Shown piece by piece: positions 12,646 through 20,546 of a stretch of 64,000 bases of DNA. The notes beneath the pieces are model-generated. The model worked only from the letters and a program-made list of their open reading frames with translations, was not told the origin of the DNA and made no database searches. Both the position numbers and the translations under genes were made by a program. Source of the DNA: Mayfieldus sp963740555 (GTDB lineage Bacteria > Actinomycetota > Thermoleophilia > Solirubrobacterales > 70-9); the NCBI GenBank assembly GCA_963740555.1, contig CAVUES010000005.1:1-64000 (forward strand), read 5' to 3'. How positions within the stretch are numbered: the stretch's first letter is position 1; every line of letters begins with the position of its first letter.

Positions 12646-14268
12646 TTAGTCGCCGGCCGCCAAGGCGCCCGAGCCCTCTGCCTGTGCTCCCCGGTCGTCC
12701 CCAGGCTTCGGCCGGGGCTGGAAGGCGTACTCCAGCGACTCGACCAGCGCCTCCCAGGAGGCCTCGATGATGTTCTCCGACACGCCGATCGAGCCCCACT
12801 CGCGCTCGCCGTCGGAGGAATCCAGCAGCACCCGGGTGACCGCGCCGGTCCCGTGGTCCTCGTCGAGGATTCGGACCTTGTAGTTGGTCAGCTCGATGTC
12901 GGCGAGGTGCGGGTGGCGGTCGATGATCGCGCCGCGCAGCGCCCGGTCGAGGGCGTTGACGGGGCCGTTTCCCTCCGCGACCCTCACGTATCGCTCCCCG
13001 TCGACCCAGATCTTGATCGTGGCCTCGGTCTGCACTCGCCCGTCCTCGCGCTTCTCGGTCAGCACCCGGAAGCTCTCGAGGCGGAAGAGCGGCTCGTACT
13101 CGTTCGCTTCGCGCCGAAGCAGAAGCTCGAAAGAGGCGTCGGCGGCCTCGTAGTGATAGCCGCGGTGCTCTCGCTCCTTGAGCCGCTCCAGGGTTCGCTG
13201 CGCGACCTCGTCGTCGACGGCGATCCCAGCGGCCTCGGCGCGGCTCACGACGGTCCCCTTTCCGGATAGCTCGGAGACCAGGACGTCGCGGCGGTTTCCG
13301 ACCAGCTCCGGATCGGTGTGCTCGAACGTGCGCACGTCGGCGCTCACCCCGGCGACGTGCATTCCGCCCTTGTGGGCGAACGCGTTTCGTCCCACATAGG
13401 GCTGGTCCGGGTCCGGCGTCGCGTTGCAGATCTCGTCGATGTAGTGCGCGGTCCGGGTCAGGGTCGAAAGTTGCTGGGGCGAAACGACGTCGAAGCCCAT
13501 CTTCAGCTGCAGCGCCGGCAGGATCGAGACCAGGTTCGCGTTTCCGCAGCGCTCGCCGTAGCCGTTGATCGTCCCCTGCACCAAACGCGCCCCCTCCTCC
13601 ACCGCTGCAAGCGAATTGGCGACCCCGCACTCGGCGTCGTTGTGGGTGTGGATCCCAACCTCGACCTCGTCGCCGAGGGCGCTGACCACGGCGGCGGTCG
13701 CCTCGGCCACCTGCTGCGGCAGGCTGGAGCCGTTGGTGTCGCAGAGGGTCACGTTCTCCGCCCCGGCCGCGGCCGCGGCGCGCAGGCAGTCGATCGCGTA
13801 GTCGGGGTCCTCACGCCAACCGTCGAAGAAGTGCTCGGCGTCGTAGATCACCCGCTTCTCCCGCGCCCGGCACAAGGCCACCGAGTCGGAGATCATCGCC
13901 AGGTTCTCCTCGCGCGAGACCTTCGTCACCTTCTCGAGATGAAGGCTCCAGGTCTTGCCGACCAGGGTCACGGCCGGCGCGAAGCTGCCGACCAGGACGC
14001 CCAAGGCCTCGTCGTCTTCGACCGCGACGTCGCGTCGACGCGTCATCCCGAAGGCGCAGATCGTCGCCGTCTCCAGCTCTTGGTCGGAGAGCAGCTCGAA
14101 CAGCTCGACCTCTTTCGGGTTGGAGCTGGGAAAGCCGGCCTCGATGAAGTGCACCCCGAGCTGGTCGAGCGCCCGCACGATGCGCAGCTTCTCGCGCGCC
14201 GAGAGCGACATGCCCTGACCTTGCATGCCGTCGCGTAGGGTCGTGTCGTAGAGCTTCACCTGTTGCAT
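12646..14268 (-). CDS. cimA: Citramalate synthase
   Basis: Condenses acetyl-CoA with pyruvate to (R)-citramalate, giving a threonine-independent route to 2-ketobutyrate and isoleucine. The 540-residue protein has the HMGL-like domain start KLYDTTLRDGMQGQGMS, metal ligands in GIHTHNDAECGVAN, and AFAHKGGMHVAGV. A C-terminal LeuA dimerisation/allosteric domain follows from about residue 380 (FRLESFRVLTEKRED onward). The sequence is of the long CimA type, clearly different from the leuA product at 22707-24296. The start is ATG 14268, preceded by AGGAAGG at good spacing; the longer open frame is rejected. It lies 132 nt after ilvE, with a short ORF and three hairpins between. Confidence 0.93.
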   Translation of the reverse strand: MQQVKLYDTTLRDGMQGQGMSLSAREKLRIVRALDQLGVHFIEAGFPSSNPKEVELFELLSDQELETATICAFGMTRRRDVAVEDDEALGVLVGSFAPAVTLVGKTWSLHLEKVTKVSREENLAMISDSVALCRAREKRVIYDAEHFFDGWREDPDYAIDCLRAAAAAGAENVTLCDTNGSSLPQQVAEATAAVVSALGDEVEVGIHTHNDAECGVANSLAAVEEGARLVQGTINGYGERCGNANLVSILPALQLKMGFDVVSPQQLSTLTRTAHYIDEICNATPDPDQPYVGRNAFAHKGGMHVAGVSADVRTFEHTDPELVGNRRDVLVSELSGKGTVVSRAEAAGIAVDDEVAQRTLERLKEREHRGYHYEAADASFELLLRREANEYEPLFRLESFRVLTEKREDGRVQTEATIKIWVDGERYVRVAEGNGPVNALDRALRGAIIDRHPHLADIELTNYKVRILDEDHGTGAVTRVLLDSSDGEREWGSIGVSENIIEASWEALVESLEYAFQPRPKPGDDRGAQAEGSGALAAGD

Positions 14269-14302
14269 CTGATGCCTTCCTGGTTTCGAGGGTTCGGACG
14301 GG

Positions 14303-14362
14303 AGGCCTGTCGGCCTGTGAGCGCGCAAGCGCGCTTGCCGCTGGTCGCTAGGCGACAGCGGC
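14303..14362 (-). promoter_or_regulatory. Three consecutive hairpins between ilvE and cimA
   Basis: Reading towards cimA, hairpin one (14337-14362) pairs GCCGCTGTCGC with GCGACCAGCGGC (one bulge) and places the stop codon of the 17-aa ORF in its loop. Hairpin two (14321-14334) is GCGCGCTTGCGCGC. Hairpin three (14303-14316) is AGGCCGACAGGCCT. None has a U tract, so they are not simple terminators. Overlap of hairpin one with the short ORF is what an attenuation or RNA-stability element would look like, but I see no clear pairing to the cimA Shine-Dalgarno. Confidence 0.5.
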
Positions 14363-14401
14363 GGCGCTAATTCGCCCGATTGCCTCGAAACGGCGCTGCA
14401 T
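14348..14401 (-). CDS. Possible 17-aa leader/coupling ORF between ilvE and cimA
   Basis: The ilvE stop and an ATG overlap as TGATG; the short ORF reads MQRRFEAIGRISAAAVA and stops at 14348. It contains two isoleucine codons (ATC, ATT), one valine and a run of alanines, and its end lies in a strong hairpin. Position between ilvE and the isoleucine-pathway gene cimA makes a leader peptide conceivable. Regulatory codons are few, so it may only be a coupling ORF. Confidence 0.35.
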   Translation of the reverse strand: MQRRFEAIGRISAAAVA

Positions 14402-15351
14402 CAGCTGGTGACTCTACTCCCCTCGTCGACAGGCGCCGCCTGCTCGACGAAATCGAGCCACTCCAGGTATTCCTCGGCGCGCCCGTAGATCGCATCCTCA
14501 AATTTCGCCTGGATCACACGCGTGATCTCGCCGGGCGCTCCGAGCACCGCGTGGTCGATCTCGCGGATCGGGACCAGTTCCGCCGCCGTGCCGGTCAGAA
14601 AGGCCTCCTCGGCCAGATAGAGCTCGGCGCGCCCGATGTCGCGCTCGATGACCGTGAAGCCGAGATCGCGGGCGATCTGGATCACCGACTTGCGGGTTAC
14701 CCCGTCGAGGATCGAAGCGGTGTGCGGCGGAGTTACGAGCACCCCATCGCGGACCAGGAAGATGTTCTCGCCCGAGCCCTCGCAGACCATGCCGCGGTGG
14801 TCGAGCAGGATCGCCTCGTCGTAGCCCGCCTCGACCGAAGCGTTCTTGGCCAGGATCGAGTTCAGGTACTGGCCCGATGCTTTGGACGCCGGGATCAGGC
14901 TGTCGGGGGAGATCCGGCGCCACGGCGAGACCGTGGCTCGAATGCCGTTTCGCTTCCCCTCCTCGCCGAGGTAGGCCCCCCATGGCCAGACAGCGATGAT
15001 CAGCTCGACCGGCGCCGAATCCGCGTAAAGGCCCATCTCGCCGTAGCCGCGGAAAGCGAGCGGCCGGATGTAGCAGCTGTGCAGGCCGTTGCGACGGATC
15101 AGCTCGTGCGTGGCGTCGCGGATCTCCTCGATCGGGTACGGGAGCGTCAGGTGGTAGAGGCCGGCCGAGCGATCGAGGCGCTTCAGATGCTCGTCGTGGC
15201 GGAAGATCGCCGGGCCGCGCTCGGTCTCGTAGCAGCGAATCCCCTCGAAGACTCCGGTGCCGTAGTGCAGCCCGTGGCTGAGCACGTGGACCTTGGCCTC
15301 GTCCCAGGGCACGAACTCGCCGTTCATCCAGATCAGCTCAGCCTTCTCCAT
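14401..15351 (-). CDS. ilvE: Branched-chain amino acid aminotransferase
   Basis: Interconverts leucine, isoleucine and valine with their 2-keto acids, the last step of all three routes. The 316-residue fold-type IV PLP protein shows LSHGLHYGTGVFEGIRCY, the PLP-lysine region PASKASGQYLNS, EAILLDHRGMVCEGSGENIF, and the PLP phosphate-binding region GVTRKSVIQIARDLG. The start is ATG 15351 (MEKAELIWMNGEFV), which matches the family; the open frame upstream runs into the tandem palindromes and is not coding. No good Shine-Dalgarno is visible. It is first in a minus-strand run with cimA and the DegT gene. Three 21-bp palindromes lie in its upstream region. Confidence 0.94.
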   Translation of the reverse strand: MEKAELIWMNGEFVPWDEAKVHVLSHGLHYGTGVFEGIRCYETERGPAIFRHDEHLKRLDRSAGLYHLTLPYPIEEIRDATHELIRRNGLHSCYIRPLAFRGYGEMGLYADSAPVELIIAVWPWGAYLGEEGKRNGIRATVSPWRRISPDSLIPASKASGQYLNSILAKNASVEAGYDEAILLDHRGMVCEGSGENIFLVRDGVLVTPPHTASILDGVTRKSVIQIARDLGFTVIERDIGRAELYLAEEAFLTGTAAELVPIREIDHAVLGAPGEITRVIQAKFEDAIYGRAEEYLEWLDFVEQAAPVDEGSRVTS

Positions 15352-15371
15352 GCGCCGAAAGTATGCCCGAC

Positions 15372-15565
15372 CATCATTTGCGGCGCCAGGGGCAAGTGCC
15401 GCGACACTCTGTGTCGCGGCCTCACACAATCATCTGCGGCGCCCAGGGGCGCCTGACACGCAAGTGCCGCGACACTCTGTGTCGCGGCCCTCACACAATC
15501 ATCTGCGGCGCCAGGGCGCCTGACACGCAAGTGCCGTGACACTCTGTGTCACGGCCTCACACAAT
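15372..15565. repeat. Three tandem repeats (59, 69 and 66 bp) each with a perfect palindrome
   Basis: Units 15372-15430, 15431-15499 and 15500-15565 share a GGCGCC-rich half and end in CCTCACACAAT. Each carries a 9-3-9 palindrome at 15399-15419, 15467-15487 and 15534-15554: arms CCGCGACAC and GTGTCGCGG around TCT. In the third copy both arms change together (CCGTGACAC, GTGTCACGG), which keeps the symmetry. The first unit lacks about 10 nt before the palindrome. They lie between the divergent ilvE and the secreted-protein gene at 15632, so they could be operators or RNA hairpins for either. Confidence 0.9.
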
Positions 15566-15631
15566 CTGGGCCGCGACTAAAGTTGCCGCGCTGGGTTACT
15601 AGGATCAAATGGCCACCATGGGAGGTAACTC

Positions 15632-16360
15632 GTGCTGAAGCGGCTTCGTTCCAAGCTCACCTACGCCAACGTGACGGCGACGATCGCGATCTTCCTCACG
15701 CTCACAGGGGTGGGCTTCGCGATCGCGAAGCTTCCCAGGGGAAGCGTCGGGCCGAAGCAGCTCAAGAACGGCGCTGTGCACTCGCGCAAGATCCACAAGA
15801 ACGCGGTCAACGCGACAAAGATCAGGTCCGGTTCGGTTGGCCGCTCGGAGCTCGCCAACGGCGCGGTGGGCAGCGGCAAGATGTCCAACAGCGCGGTGAT
15901 CACGAAGAAGCTGGCCAACGGAGCCGTGACGAGGGCGAAGGTGGACGCCGGCGCGATCCCGTTCCTGGGCACGCTGAACAGCGGCGACACCCTGCGTGGG
16001 TCGTTCAACATCGGTGGCGGGGAAGGTGGTGCGGGAGCGCAGGTAGTCCGCGACGGGGAGACCTTCCAGTTCCCGCTGCTCAATGCGCCGTCGGGCCCGG
16101 CGGCGAACGTGATCGACGCCTCGGTCGCGAGCCCCGCCTTCACCTCCGCCTGCAGCGGCTTGAGCGGCGGCAACAATCAGACGCCAAACGCGGCTCCCGG
16201 GCAGCTCTGCGTGTACATCACGTTCCCGTCGGCGAATTTCACCTCGCTGGCGATCGACCCAGGAGCGCTTACCCGCCTGGGCTTCGGGCTGACAGCCGAT
16301 TTCAGCTCCGGCGCGACGACCAGCCAGATCCGCGGTCAGTGGGCGGTGACCGCGCCGTAG
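15632..16360 (+). CDS. Secreted protein with degenerate SVGxxQLKNGAV-type repeats
   Basis: A 242-residue protein of unknown function. GTG 15632 is preceded by GGGAGGT at good spacing. The N-terminus MLKRLRSKLTYANVTATIAI leads into a hydrophobic signal/anchor segment ending GVGFAIAKLP. Residues about 36-110 are short degenerate repeats (GSVGPKQLKNGAV, KNAVNATKI, GSVGRSELANGAV, NSAVITKKLANGAV), followed by a beta-rich C-terminal domain with two Cys. Proteins with this N-terminus and repeat style are frequent in Thermoleophilia, which supports the lineage guess. It is probably exported; no enzymatic motif is seen. Confidence 0.8.
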   Translation: MLKRLRSKLTYANVTATIAIFLTLTGVGFAIAKLPRGSVGPKQLKNGAVHSRKIHKNAVNATKIRSGSVGRSELANGAVGSGKMSNSAVITKKLANGAVTRAKVDAGAIPFLGTLNSGDTLRGSFNIGGGEGGAGAQVVRDGETFQFPLLNAPSGPAANVIDASVASPAFTSACSGLSGGNNQTPNAAPGQLCVYITFPSANFTSLAIDPGALTRLGFGLTADFSSGATTSQIRGQWAVTAP

Positions 16361-16399
16361 TGCGATCCGGCCGTGCGATCCGGCCGTGCGATCCCGCCG
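16361..16399. repeat. Three 13-bp tandem repeats after a stop codon
   Basis: TGCGATCCGGCCG occurs twice in perfect form (16361-16373, 16374-16386) and once with a single change, TGCGATCCCGCCG (16387-16399), starting at the base after the stop codon of the secreted-protein gene. The remaining 110 nt to the leuB stop hold no recognisable feature. Confidence 0.9.
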
Positions 16400-16510
16400 G
16401 CCGACCTTGAGCTTATGCCTGTATGTCATTGAGAAAGTCGAGTTCGTACTGAACCTGATCGGTGGCTCTTTGGGCCCGGGCGGTCCAGGCCGGGCATGGG
16501 CCAGGCGCCG

Positions 16511-17620
16511 CTATCTCTCCAACTCGGCGAGCACCGCTTCGGTCATCTCCTCTGTGCCGACCTCGACCTCGGCGGGCAGATCGGCCATCGGGGGCATCTC
16601 GGTGACGACCGAGACGAGGTCTGGCGTCCGCAGCCCGCGCTCGAGCACGGAGTCGACTGCCTCCTCGACCGCCGCGGCCCGGTCGGGCATCTCCAATCCG
16701 TAGCGCAGCATCAAGGCCACTGAGAGGAAGGTGGCGAGCGGGTTGGCGATCCCCTTGCCGGCGATGTCCGGCGCCGAGCCGTGCACCGGCTCGAACAACC
16801 CCGGGCCGTCGCCGCCGAGACTGGCCGAGGGCAGCATTCCCAGCGAGCCGGTCAGCATCGCCGCCTCGTCGCTGAGGATGTCGCCGAACATGTTCTCGGT
16901 CACGATCACGTCGAAGGCGGCGGGCCTGGAGACGAGCTGCATCGCCGCGTTGTCGACCAGCATGTGGTCGAGCTCGACGTCGGCGTAGCCCTCCGAGACC
17001 TGGGTCACGGTCTCGCGCCACAACCGTGAGGTCTCGAGCACGTTGGCCTTGTCGACCGAGGTGACGCGCGGCGAGCCTGAGTCGCCCGCTCGCTGGCGCG
17101 CCGCTTCGAAGGCGGTACGGGCTATGCGCTCGATCTCGGCGACCGTGTAGATGCAGTCGTCGTGAGCCGTGTCGCCGTCGCGACCGCTGTCGCCGAAGTA
17201 GATGCCGCCGGTGAGCTCGCGGACGACCAGCAGGTCGGTGTCGGCGATCAACTCCTCGCGCAGCGGGCTGGCCGATACCAAGGCCGGGCTCGGGCGAACC
17301 GGGCGCAGGTTGGCGAACAGCCCGAGGCCCTTGCGCAAGCCGAGCAACCCCTGCTCGGGGCGCGGCGCGTCGGGGTCGGTCGTGTCCCACTTCGGGCCGC
17401 CGACGGCTCCCAGCAGGACCGCGTCCGCCGCCCGGCATGCGTCGAGGACCTCGTCGGTAAGCGCGGTGCCGTTGGCGTCGATCGAGGCCCCGCCTACCAG
17501 GCGCTCGTCGAACGCGAACTCGCCCACCGCCTCCAGCAGGCGCCTGGCGGCGGCGGTGATCTCGGTGCCGATTCCGTCCCCGGGCAGGACGACGACCCGC
17601 ATCGGGGAGCCGGTGCTCAC
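16511..17620 (-). CDS. leuB: 3-isopropylmalate dehydrogenase
   Basis: NAD-dependent oxidation and decarboxylation of 3-isopropylmalate in leucine synthesis; the same enzyme usually serves the citramalate route to isoleucine, with cimA nearby. The 369-residue product shows VVVLPGDGIGTEI, LGAVGGPKWD, RELTGGIYFG, SVDKANVLETSRLWRE, DNAAMQLV, ENMFGDILSDEAAML and EPVHGSAPDIAGKGIANP, all expected in the family. The start is GTG 17620, overlapping the stop of the upstream methyltransferase gene as GTGA, so the two are translationally coupled. It is the last gene of the XRE-leuC-leuD-methyltransferase-leuB operon. Confidence 0.96.
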   Translation of the reverse strand: MSTGSPMRVVVLPGDGIGTEITAAARRLLEAVGEFAFDERLVGGASIDANGTALTDEVLDACRAADAVLLGAVGGPKWDTTDPDAPRPEQGLLGLRKGLGLFANLRPVRPSPALVSASPLREELIADTDLLVVRELTGGIYFGDSGRDGDTAHDDCIYTVAEIERIARTAFEAARQRAGDSGSPRVTSVDKANVLETSRLWRETVTQVSEGYADVELDHMLVDNAAMQLVSRPAAFDVIVTENMFGDILSDEAAMLTGSLGMLPSASLGGDGPGLFEPVHGSAPDIAGKGIANPLATFLSVALMLRYGLEMPDRAAAVEEAVDSVLERGLRTPDLVSVVTEMPPMADLPAEVEVGTEEMTEAVLAELER

Positions 17621-18399
17621 GGCTTACGCGCTTCGATGTTGAGGCGCACGTAGCGGAGCATCAGCGGATCGTCCTCCAGGTCGAGCACGGCCTCGGCGAA
17701 CGGGCGGCGCAACTCCTCCGGCAACCGGGATAGGTGCGGCCCCATGGTCACGGTGGTCGCGAAGGCGTAGGGGTCCTCTGGCTGCACTGGTTTCTCCTCG
17801 AGCCAGCACGACACCTGCTCAAAGCCGGCTCGCCGCAGCCGTTCCTCGGTCTCGGCGGGTGAGGCGAAGTTCCAGAGCACCTGCATGCCCTCGAAGTGCG
17901 GTGCGAACTCGGGCCGCGAGGCGACCGTGACGATCGCGCGGGCGTGCTTGGCGACGTTCCCCTCGCCCCCGCACTGAGCGACCAGCTGACCGCCGGGCCG
18001 CAGCGCGCTGTGCAGGCGGGAGAAGAGGACGTCATGGTCGGGCACCCAGTGGAAGGTCGCCGTCGAGAAGACCATGTCAACTGGCTCATCGATTTCGAGC
18101 TGGGCGAGGTCGGCGACCAGGTAGGCGGCGCGGTCGCCGAGCGCCTCGCGCGCCTTCTCGATCATCGACTCGGAGGCGTCGATGCAGAGCACCCGCCCAT
18201 GCGGGAGCTTCTCGAGCAGCTTCGCGGTCACCCTGCCAGAGCCGCAGCCGGCGTCCAGCACGTACTCGTTGCCGGCCAGGCTCAGCCGCTCGAGGACCTC
18301 CAGCCCCCACTGGAACTGGGGATCGGAGACTCGGTCGTAGGTTCGGGCGTCCCACTCGCGTGGGCCGGTGTTCATCGAGCGAGTGGGTTCAGCGCTCAC
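17617..18399 (-). CDS. SAM-dependent methyltransferase, trans-aconitate methyltransferase-like
   Basis: A 260-residue class I methyltransferase. Motif I VLDAGCGSGRVT (about residues 47-58), the acidic residue in VLCIDASESMIEKA, and VFSTATFHWVPDHD match the trans-aconitate 2-methyltransferase group. It sits inside the leucine operon and its stop overlaps the leuB start (GTGA), so it is made together with LeuB. Yeast Tmt1 of this general family methylates trans-aconitate and also 3-isopropylmalate; methylation of a leucine-pathway intermediate here is therefore an inference worth testing. The start is GTG 18399, with ATG nine codons inside as an alternative. Confidence 0.85.
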   Translation of the reverse strand: MSAEPTRSMNTGPREWDARTYDRVSDPQFQWGLEVLERLSLAGNEYVLDAGCGSGRVTAKLLEKLPHGRVLCIDASESMIEKAREALGDRAAYLVADLAQLEIDEPVDMVFSTATFHWVPDHDVLFSRLHSALRPGGQLVAQCGGEGNVAKHARAIVTVASRPEFAPHFEGMQVLWNFASPAETEERLRRAGFEQVSCWLEEKPVQPEDPYAFATTVTMGPHLSRLPEELRRPFAEAVLDLEDDPLMLRYVRLNIEARKP

Positions 18400-18457
18400 A
18401 GGTCTTTGGTTCGCGCTCGGCCAGAATCCGAGCTCCTTGTCTGAGCCTCGCGCTCAC
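18389..18457 (-). CDS. Possible short ORF linking leuD and the methyltransferase gene (22 aa)
   Basis: A GTG at 18457 overlaps the leuD stop as GTGA and opens 22 codons beginning MSARLRQGARILAERE; it ends inside the start of the methyltransferase gene. It resembles the short ORF before argH (10359-10415): same position directly ahead of a gene, same frame, identical 14-nt and 13-nt ends. This frame also happens to continue upstream through leuD as a shadow, so coding status is unproven. Confidence 0.4.
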   Translation of the reverse strand: MSARLRQGARILAEREPKTCER

Positions 18458-19017
18458 AGCGCCGTCGTCACCGGCCCGGTATCGGCCCTGCCCGAGGACT
18501 CGAAGTCGTCGATCGCGGCAGTGTTCTGAAGCGTGATCCCGATGTCGTCGAGACCGTGCATCAGCCGGTGCTTCACTTCCTCGTCGATCTCGAACTCGAC
18601 CACGCCGCCGGCATAGTCGACCGTCTGGTCGTCGACGTCGATCCGGGCCTCGCCCGCTTCGGCAACGCCGCGGCAATGCGACTCGTCGAGGATCACCGGC
18701 AGCAGGCCGATCTTCATGCAGTTGGCATAGAAGATGTCGCCGAACGAGGGCGCGACGATTGCCTCGAAGCCGAAGTCCTGAAGCGCCCAGGGGGCGTGCT
18801 CGCGGGAAGAACCGCAGCCGAAGTTGCGCCCCGTGACGAGGATCGGGTTCGGCTCCAGCTCGATCTCGCCGTCGCGGATCCAGTCGTAGAACAGGAACTC
18901 CCCGAAGCCGGTTCGCTCGATCCGCTTCAGGAACTGCTTCGGGATGATCTGGTCGGTGTCGACGTCGGCACGGTCGAGAAAAGAGACTCGGCCTTCGATG
19001 ATGTCTATTGCGCGCAT
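18454..19017 (-). CDS. leuD: 3-isopropylmalate dehydratase small subunit
   Basis: The small (swivelling-domain) subunit of isopropylmalate isomerase, which partners LeuC. The 187-residue protein has DRADVDTDQIIPKQFLKR near the N-terminus and GRNFGCGSSREHAPWAL, the hallmark of LeuD. It starts at ATG 19017, 60 nt after the leuC stop. The gap contains a GAGGAAC-type repeat, of which GAGGAAC just before the ATG can serve as Shine-Dalgarno. Citramalate isomerisation for isoleucine probably uses the same LeuCD complex. Confidence 0.96.
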   Translation of the reverse strand: MRAIDIIEGRVSFLDRADVDTDQIIPKQFLKRIERTGFGEFLFYDWIRDGEIELEPNPILVTGRNFGCGSSREHAPWALQDFGFEAIVAPSFGDIFYANCMKIGLLPVILDESHCRGVAEAGEARIDVDDQTVDYAGGVVEFEIDEEVKHRLMHGLDDIGITLQNTAAIDDFESSGRADTGPVTTAL

Positions 19018-19023
19018 GGGTTT

Positions 19024-19075
19024 GGTTCCTCGTTCCTCGGTACTTGTTCCTCGTTACTGGCAACAAGGAACAAGG
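19024..19075. repeat. GAGGAAC/GTTCCTC repeat element in the leuC-leuD gap
   Basis: The 60-nt gap is almost filled by repeats of GAGGAACGAGGAAC and variants such as GAGGAACAAG, in one orientation, with a CCTTGTTCCTTGTTG stretch at the upstream end. Related blocks occur at 43419-43449 between ilvB and ilvN in the opposite orientation, and inside gatA at 57146-57175. Confidence 0.75.
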
Positions 19076-19077
19076 AT

Positions 19078-20466
19078 CTAGCTCCATTCCCGGATGTCGA
19101 CGAAATGTCCCTCTATCGCCGCCGCCGCCGCCATCTTCGGACTGACCAGGTGCGTGCGCCCGCCCTTGCCCTGGCGCCCCTCGAAGTTTCGGTTCGAGGT
19201 AGACGCGCAGCGCTCGCCCTGGGCGAGGATGTCGGGGTTCATGCCCAGGCACATCGAGCAGCCCGCGCTGCGCCACTCGAATCCGGCCGCGCGGAAGACC
19301 TCGTCGAGCCCCTCCCCCTCGGCCTGGGCCTTCACCTGCTGTGAGCCGGGAACGACCATCGCCCGCAGCCTGTCAGAAGCGCGTCGTCCCTCGACGATCG
19401 ACGCCGCCTCGCGCAGATCCCCGATGCGCGAGTTGGTGCAGGAGCCGATGAAGACGCGGTCGAGGGGAATCTCCCGCATCGGCGTGCCGGGCTCAAGCGC
19501 CATGTACTTGAGAGCCCGCTCGGCCGACTCGCGGTCGGCCGGGGAGTCGAGCGCCGCCGGATCCGGCACAGGATCGGTGACTTCGACCACCATCCCCGGG
19601 TTCGTCCCCCAGGTAACCATCGGGGCCAGCTCGCCAGCGTCGAACTGGACCTCGGTGTCGAACGATGCGCCCTCCTCGGTCGGCAGCGAGCGCCAGCGTT
19701 CCAGCGCCGCCTCGAAGTCCTCCGGGGCGCCCGAGCGGCCCTCGACCCACTCGAAGGTCTTCTCGTCGGGGGCGATCATCCCGGCCCGGCCGCCGCCCTC
19801 GATGGTCATATTGCAGACCGTCATCCGGCCCTCTATCGAGAGCGCCTCGATCGCCGGGCCCGCGTACTCGACCGCGTGGCCGACCATGCCGCCGGTTCCG
19901 AGACGGCCGATCGTGGCCAGGATCAGGTCCTTTGGCGTGACTCCGGGGCGAAGCTCGCCCGAGTAGCCGATCCGCATCGTCTTCGGTCGCTTCTGGACCA
20001 GGCACTGGGTCGCGAGCACGTGCTCGACTTCGGAGGTGCCGATGCCGAAGGCCAGCGCGCCGAAGGCCCCGTGGGTTGAGGTGTGGCTGTCGCCGCAGAC
20101 GATCGTCAGGCCGGGCTGGGTGACGCCAAGCTCGGGGCCGATCACGTGCACGATCCCCTGGCGGTCGGAGCCGAGCGAGTAGATCGGGATCCCGAACTCT
20201 TCGCAGTTCTGCTCCAGGACCTCGACCTGCTTGCGGGAAAGCTCGTCGGCGATCAGGCGTGCGGACGCGGTGCCGTCGGTGGGAACGTTGTGGTCGGCGG
20301 TGGCAACCGTCTTGTCGGGCCGGCGGACCTTGCGCCCCTCGATGCGCAGCCCCTCGAAGGCCTGCGGAGAGGTGACCTCGTGGACGAGATGCAGGTCGAC
20401 GTAGATCAGGCCTTCGGCAACCTCGTGCGCGTCCCAGATCTTGTCGAACAGGGTCTTCGCGCTCAC
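19078..20466 (-). CDS. leuC: 3-isopropylmalate dehydratase large subunit
   Basis: The large [4Fe-4S] subunit of isopropylmalate isomerase (462 residues, normal length). Aconitase-family motifs are VDLHLVHEVTSPQAFEGL, VVCG-DSHTSTHGAFG, FIGSCTNSRIGDLREAA and CSMCLGMNPD; the three Cys ligands of the cluster are present. The start is GTG 20466, overlapping the stop of a 27-aa ORF as GTGA. The gene order on the minus strand is XRE-cupin regulator, short ORF, leuC, leuD, methyltransferase, leuB, with overlaps or short gaps throughout, so one transcript is likely. Confidence 0.96.
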   Translation of the reverse strand: MSAKTLFDKIWDAHEVAEGLIYVDLHLVHEVTSPQAFEGLRIEGRKVRRPDKTVATADHNVPTDGTASARLIADELSRKQVEVLEQNCEEFGIPIYSLGSDRQGIVHVIGPELGVTQPGLTIVCGDSHTSTHGAFGALAFGIGTSEVEHVLATQCLVQKRPKTMRIGYSGELRPGVTPKDLILATIGRLGTGGMVGHAVEYAGPAIEALSIEGRMTVCNMTIEGGGRAGMIAPDEKTFEWVEGRSGAPEDFEAALERWRSLPTEEGASFDTEVQFDAGELAPMVTWGTNPGMVVEVTDPVPDPAALDSPADRESAERALKYMALEPGTPMREIPLDRVFIGSCTNSRIGDLREAASIVEGRRASDRLRAMVVPGSQQVKAQAEGEGLDEVFRAAGFEWRSAGCSMCLGMNPDILAQGERCASTSNRNFEGRQGKGGRTHLVSPKMAAAAAIEGHFVDIREWS

Positions 20467-20546
20467 CGTCGCACCCCCCGTGCGTGATCGGGCGATTCGC
20501 AGCCGACCGATTGTGTGCGGGAGTGCGTCGGGGAGCGCTGCATCAT
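20463..20546 (-). CDS. Possible 27-aa ORF bridging the XRE regulator and leuC
   Basis: ATG 20546 overlaps the regulator stop (ATGA) and a second ATG follows at 20543. AGGAGG lies just upstream, inside the regulator's last codons. The ORF begins MMQRSPTHSRTQSVGC and its TGA overlaps the leuC GTG. It thus forms an unbroken translational chain from regulator to leuC. Composition is basic and Ser-rich, with no match I recognise. It may be a true microprotein or only a ribosome relay. Confidence 0.4.
   Translation of the reverse strand: MMQRSPTHSRTQSVGCESPDHARGVRR

Noticed and set aside
15372..15565. CRISPR-like array of three repeats
   Set aside because: The repeats abut one another without unique spacers, the unit length is 59-69 bp, and no cas genes are in the window.
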